Program-made: the position numbers and the translations under genes
Shown here: positions 16,560 through 25,119 of the stretch, piece by piece
How positions within the stretch are numbered: position 1 is the first letter of the stretch
Layout of the letters: each line of letters opens with the position of its first letter
Notes under the pieces: model-generated
Told to the model about the DNA's origin: nothing
The model's input: the letters and a program-made list of their open reading frames with translations, nothing else
Database searches by the model: none
Origin: Streptomyces vinaceus
GTDB taxonomy: Bacteria > Actinomycetota > Actinomycetes > Streptomycetales > Streptomycetaceae
Length of the DNA stretch: 64,000 nt
Assembly: GCF_008704935.1 (NCBI RefSeq)
Contig: NZ_CP023692.1
Coordinates: forward strand, 682,001-746,000
Direction of reading: 5' to 3'

Positions 16560-19500
16560 GAGACACCGATCCCCGCCAGCTGCATGTAGTACACGCCGAA
16601 CTGGTCGGCGGTGAGCGTGGTGCCGGTGACCTTCACGTACCGGGCGGTGGTGGCGGCGAAGGCGAAGGAAAGGCCACCGGCCCCGGGGCGCGGGTACGAG
16701 CTCCTCGACACCACCGTGGTCCAGTTCGTGCCGTCGGTCGAGAGCTGGACGGTGAAGGCCGACGGGAAGCCGCGCCCGGTGTTCGGGATGTCGTCGCGGG
16801 GGTACAACGTGACCTGGCTGACCCGTGACGGGCCGCCGAGGTCCACCCGCGCCCACTGCGTGGTGTTCGGGGATGCGGTCCCGGCGCTGCTCCAGCCCGA
16901 GGAGTTCCACAGGTCGGTGTGATGGGTCCCGTTGGTGAGGTTGGCGGTCAGCCAGCCCTCGCTGGGATACTCGACCGAGCTGGAGGTGGTCGCCGTGGCG
17001 CCCGCTGCCAGATCTCCGCCGACAGCCTCGATCTCCGCGAACTGCATCCGGAAATCACCGAACTGATCTGTGCTCAGGTTGGTCCCCGTCACCTTCACGT
17101 AGCGCGCGTCCACCGTCGCGAACGGGAAGGTCTGGGCCGTGGCGCCGGGCCTCGCGTACCCGGTCCGGGTGCTGACCGTGGTCCAGTTCGTGCCGTCGGT
17201 GGAGGTCTGGATGGTGAAGTCGACCGGGAAGCCCTGACCGGCGTTGGCCCCGTCGCTGCGCGGGTAGAGGTCCACCCGGCTCACCGGCCGGGTCGAGCCC
17301 AGGTCCAGCCGCACCCACTCGGTGTGGTTGGTGGCGGTACTGCCGGAACTGCTCCACCCCGCAGCGTTCGGCGCCGACGGCCGCTGCCCGTCGACCGCCG
17401 AGCGGATACCCCAGCCGTCGGCCTCGTACGAGCTGGAGGCGGCGGCGGCGGCACTCTCGGCCGGGGCGAGCGAGGTCGGCATGATCCGGGCGTTCCAGAA
17501 GTTCGCGCTGGCGCCGCCGGTGACCAGACCCACGTCGCCTGCGGTGAACGCCGCGTCGGTGACGGTCAGTACCGGCGCCTGCCCGGTCCCGGCGTACACC
17601 GTCAGTGCGTTCCCGCGCGCCACTACGCGCAGCCGGGTGCGCTGCCCCGACACGTAGCCGGGCACGGACGCCGAGCCGATCCTGGTGCCGCTGCGGTAGA
17701 CGAACACCTCGCCGTTGTCCCGCTGGGCGATCAGGTAGCCGGAGTCCAGGTCCGTGCCGTTGGCCGAACGCACCATCACACCGGCCCAGTTGGTGCTTCC
17801 GCCGTACGAGCTCACTCCGGTGATCTGAAGGTCCACGCCGACCGAGACGTCGGTGTAGCCCCGGCCGCGCAGGTAGGAGACGTCCCCCCAGTTCGCCGAC
17901 GCGTCGGACTGCGTGTACCGGGCGCCGCTGGTCGACCAGGTCCCCCGGGTGTGGGTCCAGAAGTGGTCGCCGCCGCTGAAGTCGTCCGTGAACGGCAGCG
18001 CCAGGTCATTGGAGGCCGCGGCCAGTTCGTCGAGGAGCTGCTTGTGCCGGCCCTCGACGTTCCACCCGGAGGTGTCGTACGCCGTCGGGTTGGTGATCAG
18101 CGTCTCGGCCAGGGTGCGCGCCGCCTGCGGCTTGACCGCGGCCAGCTGCTGAAGCAGTTCGAAGTCCTGCAGGCCCGCGGTCTGGGCTTCGCTGCGGAGG
18201 CTGTCGTAGATGCCGTAGGCGCTCTTGTTCGGATAGACCAGCCAATGGTCACCGTTCTGCGCGGTGTTGAAGGTGTCGGCGGCCGGGTACGGCTCGCTGA
18301 AGCCGTCGTGCCAGTAGTTCCAGCCCCAGTGCAGATAGCCGTCGCCACCGATCTTCCAGGTCAGCCACGGGAGGAGCCTGGTCCCGCTGAGGTAGTTGCT
18401 GGTGAAGCGGTTCATGTACGGGCCCTGCGGGACGATGCAGCTGTACAGCCACAGGTCCTTCCCGCTGATCCGGTAGCTCTGGTAGAGCGCGACGTTCGCG
18501 TCGTAGTTCGACGAGAGGGGGGTCTGCGTCGACAAATGGGCCGCGTCGCCGGTGAACGTGGTCAGCTGCGCCTCGTTGGTACGCGGGTTCGGGAAGTACT
18601 GCTCGTAGCGGGTGTAGAGCCAGTTGGCAGCGGTGGCCTGTTGCGTGGAGGTGGGCTCGTCCAGGGCGCTCATGTAGAAGTTGTTCGTCCAGCCCTTGGC
18701 ATCGAGGTGCGCCTTCAGCGCCGGGAAGAACTGGTTCAACCAGTTGTTGGTGTCCGGGCAGCCATTGGCCGGAGCAGAGTCGGGCCGGCAGAGCGCGTGT
18801 TTGACGGCACCGCTGACGCCGTTGGCCGGCACCAGCGTGTCGAGGTACGGATCGGAGGCGGGGGGCTCCAGCAGGGTCGGGGTGTAGAGGTACTGCATGG
18901 CCCCGGCGCTGACGAAGAGGTTGACGAACCGGTCGAAGGTGGACCAGCCGAAGGTGAAGTGGCCGGCGGCGTCGACGGTGGTGTCCGGGATCAGCAGGGC
19001 CACCGGGTCGGCGTAGATCACGTTGTTCCGGTGCCGCGCCATGTTCGCCGCGATGTTGGCCTCGACGGTCCACCAGTTGGCGTCGTACATCCGCACGCCG
19101 TACTCGTTCGGGATCGACGCCTCCGTGCCCGCGTAGTCCCAGCCCGCCGAGGAGAACCAGTTGTTCATCTTGAACGTGGACTGCGAGGTCGGCGGGATCG
19201 TGGCGCCGTACACGGTCACCGACACCGGCACCGTGACGGCGCCCAGGCTGCTGTTCACCCTGGCGCTGCCGATGTAGACGCCCGGCGCCTGACCGGCCGG
19301 CACGTAGACCTGGTAGTAGGCGGCGTACGTGGTGTTCGCCGCCACCGACTGCGGACCGGTGTCCATCAGCGCGTCGTAGTAGGCGATCCCGCCGTCGGGC
19401 GGGTTCTGGACGTTGCCGACCTTCTGGATGTTCGGATGGTTGTACTCGTAGCGCGTGGTGATGTTCGCAGCGGGAATGAGCGCGCCGCCGGGGCCGGTCA

Positions 19501-19783
19501 GCGCCCCGGATGTGACGGACACCCCGGTCTGCGCCGAACCGGACCGCACCAGGATCTGCGCCCCCTCGTAGGCGTTGCGGGCCGCGTACAGCTCGATCCC
19601 GGTCGGCGCCCAGCCCGGCGGGGTGGTCGAGGTGAAGGGCCGGTCGGTGGCGTCCAGGACCCACACGCTCGGCCCCTCGGCAGCGCCGGCCTGAGGCGCG
19701 GCGAGGACGGCCAGCGGCACTGCGGACAGTGACAGTGCCAGGCACATCAGGAGGCGCAGGGATCTGCGGCGAGGCGTGCGCAT
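16556..19783 (-). CDS. Secreted DUF4091/GH123-like glycoside hydrolase with two F5/8C-type carbohydrate-binding domains
   Basis: 1075 residues. A signal peptide (RRRSLRLLMCLALSLSAVPLAVLAAPQAGA) leads into a DUF4091 region with an N-terminal beta domain and a catalytic barrel. The barrel contains ALDEPTS, with adjacent Asp375 and Glu376 at the position of the GH123 catalytic DE pair. A concanavalin-like domain follows (about 620-800, DDFSGGDHFWTHTRGTW), then two discoidin/CBM32-like domains (about 805-940 and 945-1075) sharing DLGSTRPVSRVDLYPR-like segments and STDGTNWTTV. GH123 members remove N-acetylgalactosamine; coupling to rhaM suggests a rhamnose-containing glycan instead. GGAGGG precedes ATG 19783. 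Confidence 0.8.
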   Translation of the reverse strand: MRTPRRRSLRLLMCLALSLSAVPLAVLAAPQAGAAEGPSVWVLDATDRPFTSTTPPGWAPTGIELYAARNAYEGAQILVRSGSAQTGVSVTSGALTGPGGALIPAANITTRYEYNHPNIQKVGNVQNPPDGGIAYYDALMDTGPQSVAANTTYAAYYQVYVPAGQAPGVYIGSARVNSSLGAVTVPVSVTVYGATIPPTSQSTFKMNNWFSSAGWDYAGTEASIPNEYGVRMYDANWWTVEANIAANMARHRNNVIYADPVALLIPDTTVDAAGHFTFGWSTFDRFVNLFVSAGAMQYLYTPTLLEPPASDPYLDTLVPANGVSGAVKHALCRPDSAPANGCPDTNNWLNQFFPALKAHLDAKGWTNNFYMSALDEPTSTQQATAANWLYTRYEQYFPNPRTNEAQLTTFTGDAAHLSTQTPLSSNYDANVALYQSYRISGKDLWLYSCIVPQGPYMNRFTSNYLSGTRLLPWLTWKIGGDGYLHWGWNYWHDGFSEPYPAADTFNTAQNGDHWLVYPNKSAYGIYDSLRSEAQTAGLQDFELLQQLAAVKPQAARTLAETLITNPTAYDTSGWNVEGRHKQLLDELAAASNDLALPFTDDFSGGDHFWTHTRGTWSTSGARYTQSDASANWGDVSYLRGRGYTDVSVGVDLQITGVSSYGGSTNWAGVMVRSANGTDLDSGYLIAQRDNGEVFVYRSGTRIGSASVPGYVSGQRTRLRVVARGNALTVYAGTGQAPVLTVTDAAFTAGDVGLVTGGASANFWNARIMPTSLAPAESAAAAASSSYEADGWGIRSAVDGQRPSAPNAAGWSSSGSTATNHTEWVRLDLGSTRPVSRVDLYPRSDGANAGQGFPVDFTIQTSTDGTNWTTVSTRTGYARPGATAQTFPFATVDARYVKVTGTNLSTDQFGDFRMQFAEIEAVGGDLAAGATATTSSSVEYPSEGWLTANLTNGTHHTDLWNSSGWSSAGTASPNTTQWARVDLGGPSRVSQVTLYPRDDIPNTGRGFPSAFTVQLSTDGTNWTTVVSRSSYPRPGAGGLSFAFAATTARYVKVTGTTLTADQFGVYYMQLAGIGVS

Positions 19784-19819
19784 GGAAACCCTCCGAACTC
19801 TGAGAAATGACTTCGAGAG

Positions 19820-19850
19820 CCGAACAGGCTTTATTTCCAAACCTGTTCGG
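19820..19850. promoter_or_regulatory. Inverted-repeat operator candidate upstream of the DUF4091 gene
   Basis: CCGAACAGG (19820-19828) and CCTGTTCGG (19842-19850) form a perfect 9-bp inverted repeat with a 13-bp A/T-rich spacer, 37 bp before the start codon. It differs from the TTGAA-type palindromes in front of the rhamnose isomerase gene, so a second regulator or a leader hairpin is possible. The rest of 19851-20162 contains no gene. Confidence 0.5.
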
Positions 19851-20162
19851 GACGCCCGCAATTGTTTTGCGGCGCGACTTTCGGTCGACGCGGGGACCCG
19901 CCGTTCGGAGTCCTGGTGAGGGCGTGCGGGCAGCTCACAGCGATGACGGCGAGGTCGGGATGACACGGAGGGCAGCCGCTGGCCGTGCGATCACATCGGG
20001 AATATGCACACCCGGCCATCTGACGGCCAGCACGCAGCCCTTCGGTAAATGGAGTATTTCCAAAATGACGCTCCGCAACCATGCGAGCTTGAGCAACATT
20101 TGACCGACCGTCACGGAACGCACGCGGAGACGTGACACCGCGTCGGTGCCGTGCGACTCAGG

Positions 20163-21635
20163 TCAGGCGAGCCCCACACGGGCGGCGGCGGCGTCCCACG
20201 CGCGGATGTCTCCGGCGGGCTCGTAGCGCCGCAGGCACTGGGTGCGGGCGATCAGGCGACGCATGGCGCCGCGGTCTTCGACCAGGCCGTGGGCGCGGGC
20301 CTGGACGAGGATGTTGCCGATGGCGGTGGCCTCTGCGGGGCCGGCGATGACGGGCAGGCCGGTGGCGTCGGCGGTGAGCCGGCACAGCAGGGCGTTGCGG
20401 CTGCCGCCGCCGACGAGGTGCACGGCGCGGATCGCGCGGCCGGTCAGATGGGCGGCCTGAAACAGGGTGTGGCGGTGCGCCAGGGCCAGGCTCTCCAGGA
20501 TGCAGCGGACGACGGCGCCCTGGTCCTCGGGTAGGTGCTGCCCGGTACGGGCGCAGTGCTCGGCGAGGCGGGCCGGCAGGTCGCCGGGGGCGAGGAACTC
20601 GGGGGCGCCGGGGTCGACGAGCGCCGCGAACGGGCGGGCGGCGGCCGCGCGTTCGAGCAGCTCGGGCAGGTGGTGCCGCTCGCCCCGGGCGCGCCAGGTG
20701 CGCTGGCTCTCGCTGAGCAGCCAGAGGCCCATGACGTTGCGCAGGTAGCGGACGGTGCCGTCGATGCCGAGTTCGTTGGTGAAGTTGGCGGCGCGCGAGG
20801 CGTCGGTGAGGACGGGCGCGTCGAGTTCGAGGCCGGCGAGCGACCAGGTGCCGCAGGAGATGTAGGCGAAGTCCTCGGTGTCGGCGGGGACGGCGGCGAC
20901 CGCGGAGGCGGTGTCGTGGGAGGCGACCGCTACTACCGGCGTGTCGGGGCGCAGGCCGGTGGCGGCGGCGACGTGCGGGAGGACGGTGCCGGCGTGGTCG
21001 CCGGGGCGGCGCAGTGCGGGCAGGAGGGCCGGGTCCAGGTTGAGCGCGGCGAGGACCGGAGCGGACCAGGAGCCGGTGCGGGCGTCGTACAGGCCCGTGG
21101 TGGAGGCGTTGGTGACCTCTGCGCCGACGGTGCCGGTGAGCCAGTGGGTGATCAGGTCGGGCAGCAGGAGCAGGGTGCGGGCGCGGTCGAGGTGCTTCTC
21201 GGCGGCGAGCTGGAAGATCGTGTTGAACGGCAGGTGCTGAAGCCCGGTGATCCGGTACAGCTCACGGGCCGGCAGGCGGCGCCGGACCGCCTGGACGGCG
21301 GCGGCACCCCGCGGGTCGCGGTAGTGGAACGGATTGCCCAGGAGCGCGCCGTCGGCGTCGAGGAGCCCGTAGTCCACGGCCCAGCTGTCGATGCCGACGG
21401 AGGCGAGGTCCCAGCGCGCGGCGGCCTCGCGAAGGCCGTCCAGGACGCCTTGGTACAGGCCGAGGGCGTTCCAGTGCAACCCGTCCGGGAGTTGGACGGG
21501 AGTGTTGGCGAAGCGGTGGGTCTCGGTGAGGTCGAGGCGGTCACGGCCGACCCGGCCGACGAGCACCCGCCCGCTGGTGGCGCCGAGGTCCGCCGCGGCG
21601 AAGGCGGCCGGGGTGTGTGGGGTGCGGGGCGTCAC
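20163..21635 (-). CDS. rhaB: Rhamnulokinase
   Basis: 490 residues of the FGGY kinase family. RhaB phosphorylates L-rhamnulose to rhamnulose 1-phosphate. The N-terminal phosphate loop reads AADLGATSGRVLVG; further family motifs are SVGIDSWAVDYGLLD, YISCGTWSLAGLE and HLVGGGSRNALLCRLTADATG. The GTG start at 21635 lies 7 bp after the aldolase stop and follows TGAGG, so the genes form one operon. Confidence 0.95.
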   Translation of the reverse strand: MTPRTPHTPAAFAAADLGATSGRVLVGRVGRDRLDLTETHRFANTPVQLPDGLHWNALGLYQGVLDGLREAAARWDLASVGIDSWAVDYGLLDADGALLGNPFHYRDPRGAAAVQAVRRRLPARELYRITGLQHLPFNTIFQLAAEKHLDRARTLLLLPDLITHWLTGTVGAEVTNASTTGLYDARTGSWSAPVLAALNLDPALLPALRRPGDHAGTVLPHVAAATGLRPDTPVVAVASHDTASAVAAVPADTEDFAYISCGTWSLAGLELDAPVLTDASRAANFTNELGIDGTVRYLRNVMGLWLLSESQRTWRARGERHHLPELLERAAAARPFAALVDPGAPEFLAPGDLPARLAEHCARTGQHLPEDQGAVVRCILESLALAHRHTLFQAAHLTGRAIRAVHLVGGGSRNALLCRLTADATGLPVIAGPAEATAIGNILVQARAHGLVEDRGAMRRLIARTQCLRRYEPAGDIRAWDAAAARVGLA

Positions 21636-21642
21636 GGCCGCC

Positions 21643-23682
21643 TCAGCGCAGGAAGGCCGCGGCGACGCCGGCGTCGACGGGGATGTGGAGGCCGGTGGTG
21701 TGGGTGAGGTCGCCGCCGGTGAGGGCGAAGACGGCGGCGGCGACGTGCTCGGGTAGCACCTCGCGCTTGAGGAGGGTGCGCTGGGCGTAGAACGCGCCGA
21801 GCTGCTCCTCCGCGATGCCGTAGGTGGCGGCGCGCTGGGCGCCCCAGCCGCCGGCGAAGATGCCCGAGCCGCGGACCACGCCGTCCGGGTTGACGCCGTT
21901 GACGCGGATTCCGTGTGCACCCAACTCGGCCGCGAGCAGCCGGACTTGATGGGCCTGGTCGGCCTTGGTGGCGGAGTACGCGATGTTGTTGGGGCCGGCG
22001 AAGACCGCGTTCTTCGAGGCGATGTAGACGAGGTCGCCGCCCAGGCCCTGCCGGATCATGGTGCGGGCCGCCTCCCGGGAGACGAGGAAGGAGCCGCGGG
22101 CCATGATGGCGTGCTGCCGGTCCCAGTCCTCGGCGGTGGTCTCCAGCAGCGGCTTGGAGATGGAGATGCCCGCGTTGTTGACCACCAGGTCGACTCCGCC
22201 GAAGGCGAGGACCGCGGTGCGGAACGCCTCGGCGATCTGCTCCTCGGAGGTGACGTCGACGGTGACGGCCACGGCCCGGTCCGGGCCGCCGAGTTCGTCG
22301 GCAACGGCCCGCGCGGTGGCGGTGTTGACGTCGGCCACGACGACGCAGGCGCCCTCGGCGGCCAGGCGGTGCGCGATGGCCTTGCCGATGCCGGAGCCGG
22401 CGCCGGTGACCAGGGCGACGCGGGCGTGCAGCGGTTTGGGTGCGGGCATCCGGCGCAGCTTCGCCTCTTCCAGTGCCCAGTACTCGATGGCGAACTTCTC
22501 GCTCTCCTCGATCGGGGCGTAGCCGGAGACCGCCTCCGCACCGCGCATCACGTTGATCGCATTGAGGTAGAACTCGCCGGCCACGCGGGCGGTCTGCTTG
22601 TCCCTGCCGAAGGAGAACATGCCGACGCCCGGGACCAGGACGATCGCCGGGTCGGCCCCGCGCATGGGGGGCGAGTCCGCGGTGGCGTACCGCTCGTAGT
22701 AGGCCCGGTAGCCGGCCCGGTAGTCGGTGTGCAGCTCCCGCAGGCGGGCGATCGTCTCGTCCAGGGGCGCGGTGGGGGGCAGGTCGAGGACCAGCGGGGC
22801 GACCTTGGTGCGCAGGAAGTGGTCGGGGCAGGAGGTGCCGAGGGCGGCCAGGCGGGGATGCTCGGCGCGGGCGAGGAAGTCCAACACGGGCGCGGCGTCG
22901 GTGAAGTGGCCGACCTGCGGGAGGTCGGTGGAGGCCAGACCGCGGATGACGGGGGCGAGCGCGGCGGCGCGCCGGCGGCGTTCGGCCTCCGGCAGGGCTT
23001 GGTGGCCCTCAAGCCGAGGACCGAACGGCTCGGCCTTGCCGTGCCGGGCCAGGAAGGCCTCGGCGGTGCGGATGATGTACAGGGCGTTGGCCTCGCACTC
23101 CTCGCTGGTGGCGCCCCAGGCGGTGATGCCGTGACCGCCGAGGACGCAGCCGACGGCCTGCGGCCGGGTCCGCTTGATCTCGGCGATGTCCAGGCCGAGT
23201 TGGAAGCCGGGACGGCGCCAGGGCAGCCACGCCACCGCGTCGCCGAAACAGGCGGCGGTGAGCCTTTCGCCGTCGGCGGCGGTGGCGAACGCGATGCCGG
23301 AGTCGGGGTGCAGGTGGTCGACGTGCGCGGCCTCGACCAGAGCGTGCATGGCGGTGTCGATGGACGGAGCCGCGCCGCCGTTGCCGTGCAGGCAGTACTC
23401 GAACGCGGTGACCATCTCGTCCTCCCGTGCCACGCCCGGGTAGGTGTCGGCGAGGGCGCGCAGGCGGTCCAGTCGCAGCACGGCCAGGCCCGCCTCGGCG
23501 AGGGTGCCGAGGTCGCCGCCGGAGCCCTTCACCCACATCAGCTCGACGGGCTGCCCGGTGACGGGGTCGGTGGCCACGCCCTTGGCGGAGGTGTTGCCGC
23601 CGGCGTAGTTGGTGTTGCGCGGGTCCGAGCCGAGCCGGTGGGAGCGGGCGAGGAGGGTGGCGACGACGGGGTGCTGGGCCAT
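21643..23682 (-). CDS. rhaD: Bifunctional rhamnulose-1-phosphate aldolase / lactaldehyde dehydrogenase
   Basis: 679 residues. Residues 1 to about 400 are a class II aldolase domain (GGNTSAKG, VDHLHPDSGIAF with the metal-binding histidines, LGGHGITAWG). Residues about 425-679 are an SDR with TGAGSGIG, NNAGIS, YIASKNAVFAG and the active-site YSATK. This fusion (RhaEW type) splits rhamnulose 1-phosphate into dihydroxyacetone phosphate and L-lactaldehyde and oxidises the latter to lactate. ATG 23682 follows AGGAAG. It is the middle gene of the rha operon. Confidence 0.93.
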   Translation of the reverse strand: MAQHPVVATLLARSHRLGSDPRNTNYAGGNTSAKGVATDPVTGQPVELMWVKGSGGDLGTLAEAGLAVLRLDRLRALADTYPGVAREDEMVTAFEYCLHGNGGAAPSIDTAMHALVEAAHVDHLHPDSGIAFATAADGERLTAACFGDAVAWLPWRRPGFQLGLDIAEIKRTRPQAVGCVLGGHGITAWGATSEECEANALYIIRTAEAFLARHGKAEPFGPRLEGHQALPEAERRRRAAALAPVIRGLASTDLPQVGHFTDAAPVLDFLARAEHPRLAALGTSCPDHFLRTKVAPLVLDLPPTAPLDETIARLRELHTDYRAGYRAYYERYATADSPPMRGADPAIVLVPGVGMFSFGRDKQTARVAGEFYLNAINVMRGAEAVSGYAPIEESEKFAIEYWALEEAKLRRMPAPKPLHARVALVTGAGSGIGKAIAHRLAAEGACVVVADVNTATARAVADELGGPDRAVAVTVDVTSEEQIAEAFRTAVLAFGGVDLVVNNAGISISKPLLETTAEDWDRQHAIMARGSFLVSREAARTMIRQGLGGDLVYIASKNAVFAGPNNIAYSATKADQAHQVRLLAAELGAHGIRVNGVNPDGVVRGSGIFAGGWGAQRAATYGIAEEQLGAFYAQRTLLKREVLPEHVAAAVFALTGGDLTHTTGLHIPVDAGVAAAFLR

Positions 23683-23800
23683 GGCGGGAGCAGCTTCCTG
23701 GTCGGGTGGCGGTGGCGGCGCTCTCGTAGGGATGCGCGAGGAGGGCGGGGGCCGGCCCGTGGGTACGAGGTGGTCCGGGCCGCCTCGCGTGCCGGGCGGG

Positions 23801-24967
23801 TCAGGCCCCCCATCCGGCCTGGGCGCCGCCGACCCGCTCCGCGACGATCTTCTCGGCCCAGCCGCCGGCCCGGTAGGCCGCGACCGGGTTCGGGTCCCGC
23901 CCGGTCTCGGCGCGGACCTCGGCCAGCAGCGGGCGGACGTCGGTGGCGTAGGCGTCCATCAGCACCTCGTTGGCGCCGAGTACGTCGCCCGCGTTCTGAG
24001 CGGCCGCCAGGGCCGAGCGGTCGACCAGCAGGGCCTTGGCCGTGGCCTCCTGGACGTTCATCACCGAGCGGATGATCGCGGGGATCTTCGCCTCGATGTT
24101 GTGACACTGGTCGAGCATGAACGCGACGCCGGCCTCGGGGGCGAAGCCGCCGTTCCCGTTGACCTCGTGCAGGATCCGGAACAGCTGGAACGGATCGGCG
24201 GCGCCGACCATCAGGTCGTCGTCCGCGTAGAAACGGGAGTTGAAGTCGAAGCCGCCGAGCTTCCCCTCGCGCAGCAGGAACGCGACGATGAACTCGATGT
24301 TGGTACCGGGGGCGTGGTGCCCGGTGTCGACGACGACCGCGGCCTTGGGCCCGAGCCGCAGGCAGTGCGCGTACGCGGTGCCCCAGTCCGGGACGTCCAT
24401 GGTGTAGAACGCGGGCTCGAACAGCTTGTACTCCAGCAGGATCCGCTGGTCGTCGCCGAGCCGTCCGTACACCTCTGACAGGGCGTCGGACAGGCGTTGC
24501 TGGCGGCCCGAAATATCGTCCTGGCCGGGGTAGTTCGTGCCGTCCGAGAACCATAGCTTGAGGTCGCGCGAGCCGGTGGCGTCCATGATGTCGACGCATT
24601 CCAGCAGGTGGTCGAGAGCCTTGCGGCGCACCCGCGGGTCCGGATGGGTGACGGAGCCGAGCGTGTAGTCGTCGTCCTGGAAGACGTTCGCGTTGATCGC
24701 GCCGATCTCCAGCCCGAGCTCGCGGGCGTGCGCGGCCAGCGCGCCGTAGTCCTCGACCCGGTCCCAGGGAATGTGCAGGGAGACCTTCGGGGCGACGCCG
24801 GTGGCGGCGTGCACCTGGGCGGCGTCGGCGAGCTTCTCGAACGGGTCGCGCGGAACGCCGGGTTGGGCGAAGACTTTGAACCGGGTTCCCGAGTTCCCGT
24901 AGCCCCACGAGGGCGTCTCGATGCGCTGGGCCCGAAGGGCGTCCTTGACGGCGGATCGGTCGGCCAC
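23801..24967 (-). CDS. rhaI: L-rhamnose isomerase (RhaI type)
   Basis: 388 residues of the xylose-isomerase-like barrel family that includes the Pseudomonas-type L-rhamnose isomerase. Visible motifs are KVSLHIPWD near the N terminus, LKLWFSDGTNYPGQDD, LLEYKLFEPAFYTMDVPDWGT, VVVDTGHHAPGTNIEF and FDFNSRFYADDDLM, which hold the predicted metal and substrate residues. It converts L-rhamnose to L-rhamnulose. The GTG at 24967 is preferred because GGGAGGT lies 6 bp before it; an upstream GTG at 24982 overlaps that site. First gene of the operon, with a LacI-type palindrome 19 bp upstream. Confidence 0.92.
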   Translation of the reverse strand: MADRSAVKDALRAQRIETPSWGYGNSGTRFKVFAQPGVPRDPFEKLADAAQVHAATGVAPKVSLHIPWDRVEDYGALAAHARELGLEIGAINANVFQDDDYTLGSVTHPDPRVRRKALDHLLECVDIMDATGSRDLKLWFSDGTNYPGQDDISGRQQRLSDALSEVYGRLGDDQRILLEYKLFEPAFYTMDVPDWGTAYAHCLRLGPKAAVVVDTGHHAPGTNIEFIVAFLLREGKLGGFDFNSRFYADDDLMVGAADPFQLFRILHEVNGNGGFAPEAGVAFMLDQCHNIEAKIPAIIRSVMNVQEATAKALLVDRSALAAAQNAGDVLGANEVLMDAYATDVRPLLAEVRAETGRDPNPVAAYRAGGWAEKIVAERVGGAQAGWGA

Positions 24968-24985
24968 CGGAGCACCTCCCACGAT

Positions 24986-24999
24986 TTGAATCGTTTCAA
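24986..24999. promoter_or_regulatory. LacI-type operator upstream of rhaI
   Basis: TTGAATCGTTTCAA has perfect inverted arms TTGAA/TTCAA, resembling the TTGAAACGTTTCAA sites of LacI-family repressors. It lies between the rhaI ribosome site and the intergenic region, well placed to block transcription. The adjacent divergent LacI gene is the likely binder. Confidence 0.65.
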
Positions 25000-25097
25000 C
25001 TCGACGGTAGGTGGGCCCGCAGGAAGCGTCAAGGCACCCGCGAGGAGCGGTTGGCGTGATGCCGTAACCTGCTCTCCGGGTCGGCCGTCGGGGCCGG

Positions 25098-25109
25098 TGA
25101 AACTTTTCA
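25098..25109. promoter_or_regulatory. Second LacI-type operator next to the regulator start
   Basis: TGAAACTTTTCA has perfect arms TGAAA/TTTCA and ends 10 bp before the LacI ATG. Together with the site at 24986 it suggests one repressor controlling both the rha operon and its own gene. Confidence 0.55.
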
Positions 25110-25119
25110 ACGGTGGGAC

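Noticed and set aside
16919..19732. A 937-codon open frame on the plus strand
   Set aside because: It is the antisense of the DUF4091 gene; its Arg/Gly/Val-rich composition is typical of shadow frames in G/C-rich DNA.
21913..24075. A 720-codon open frame on the plus strand
   Set aside because: Antisense to the rhamnose aldolase/dehydrogenase and isomerase genes, without ribosome site or domain signature.
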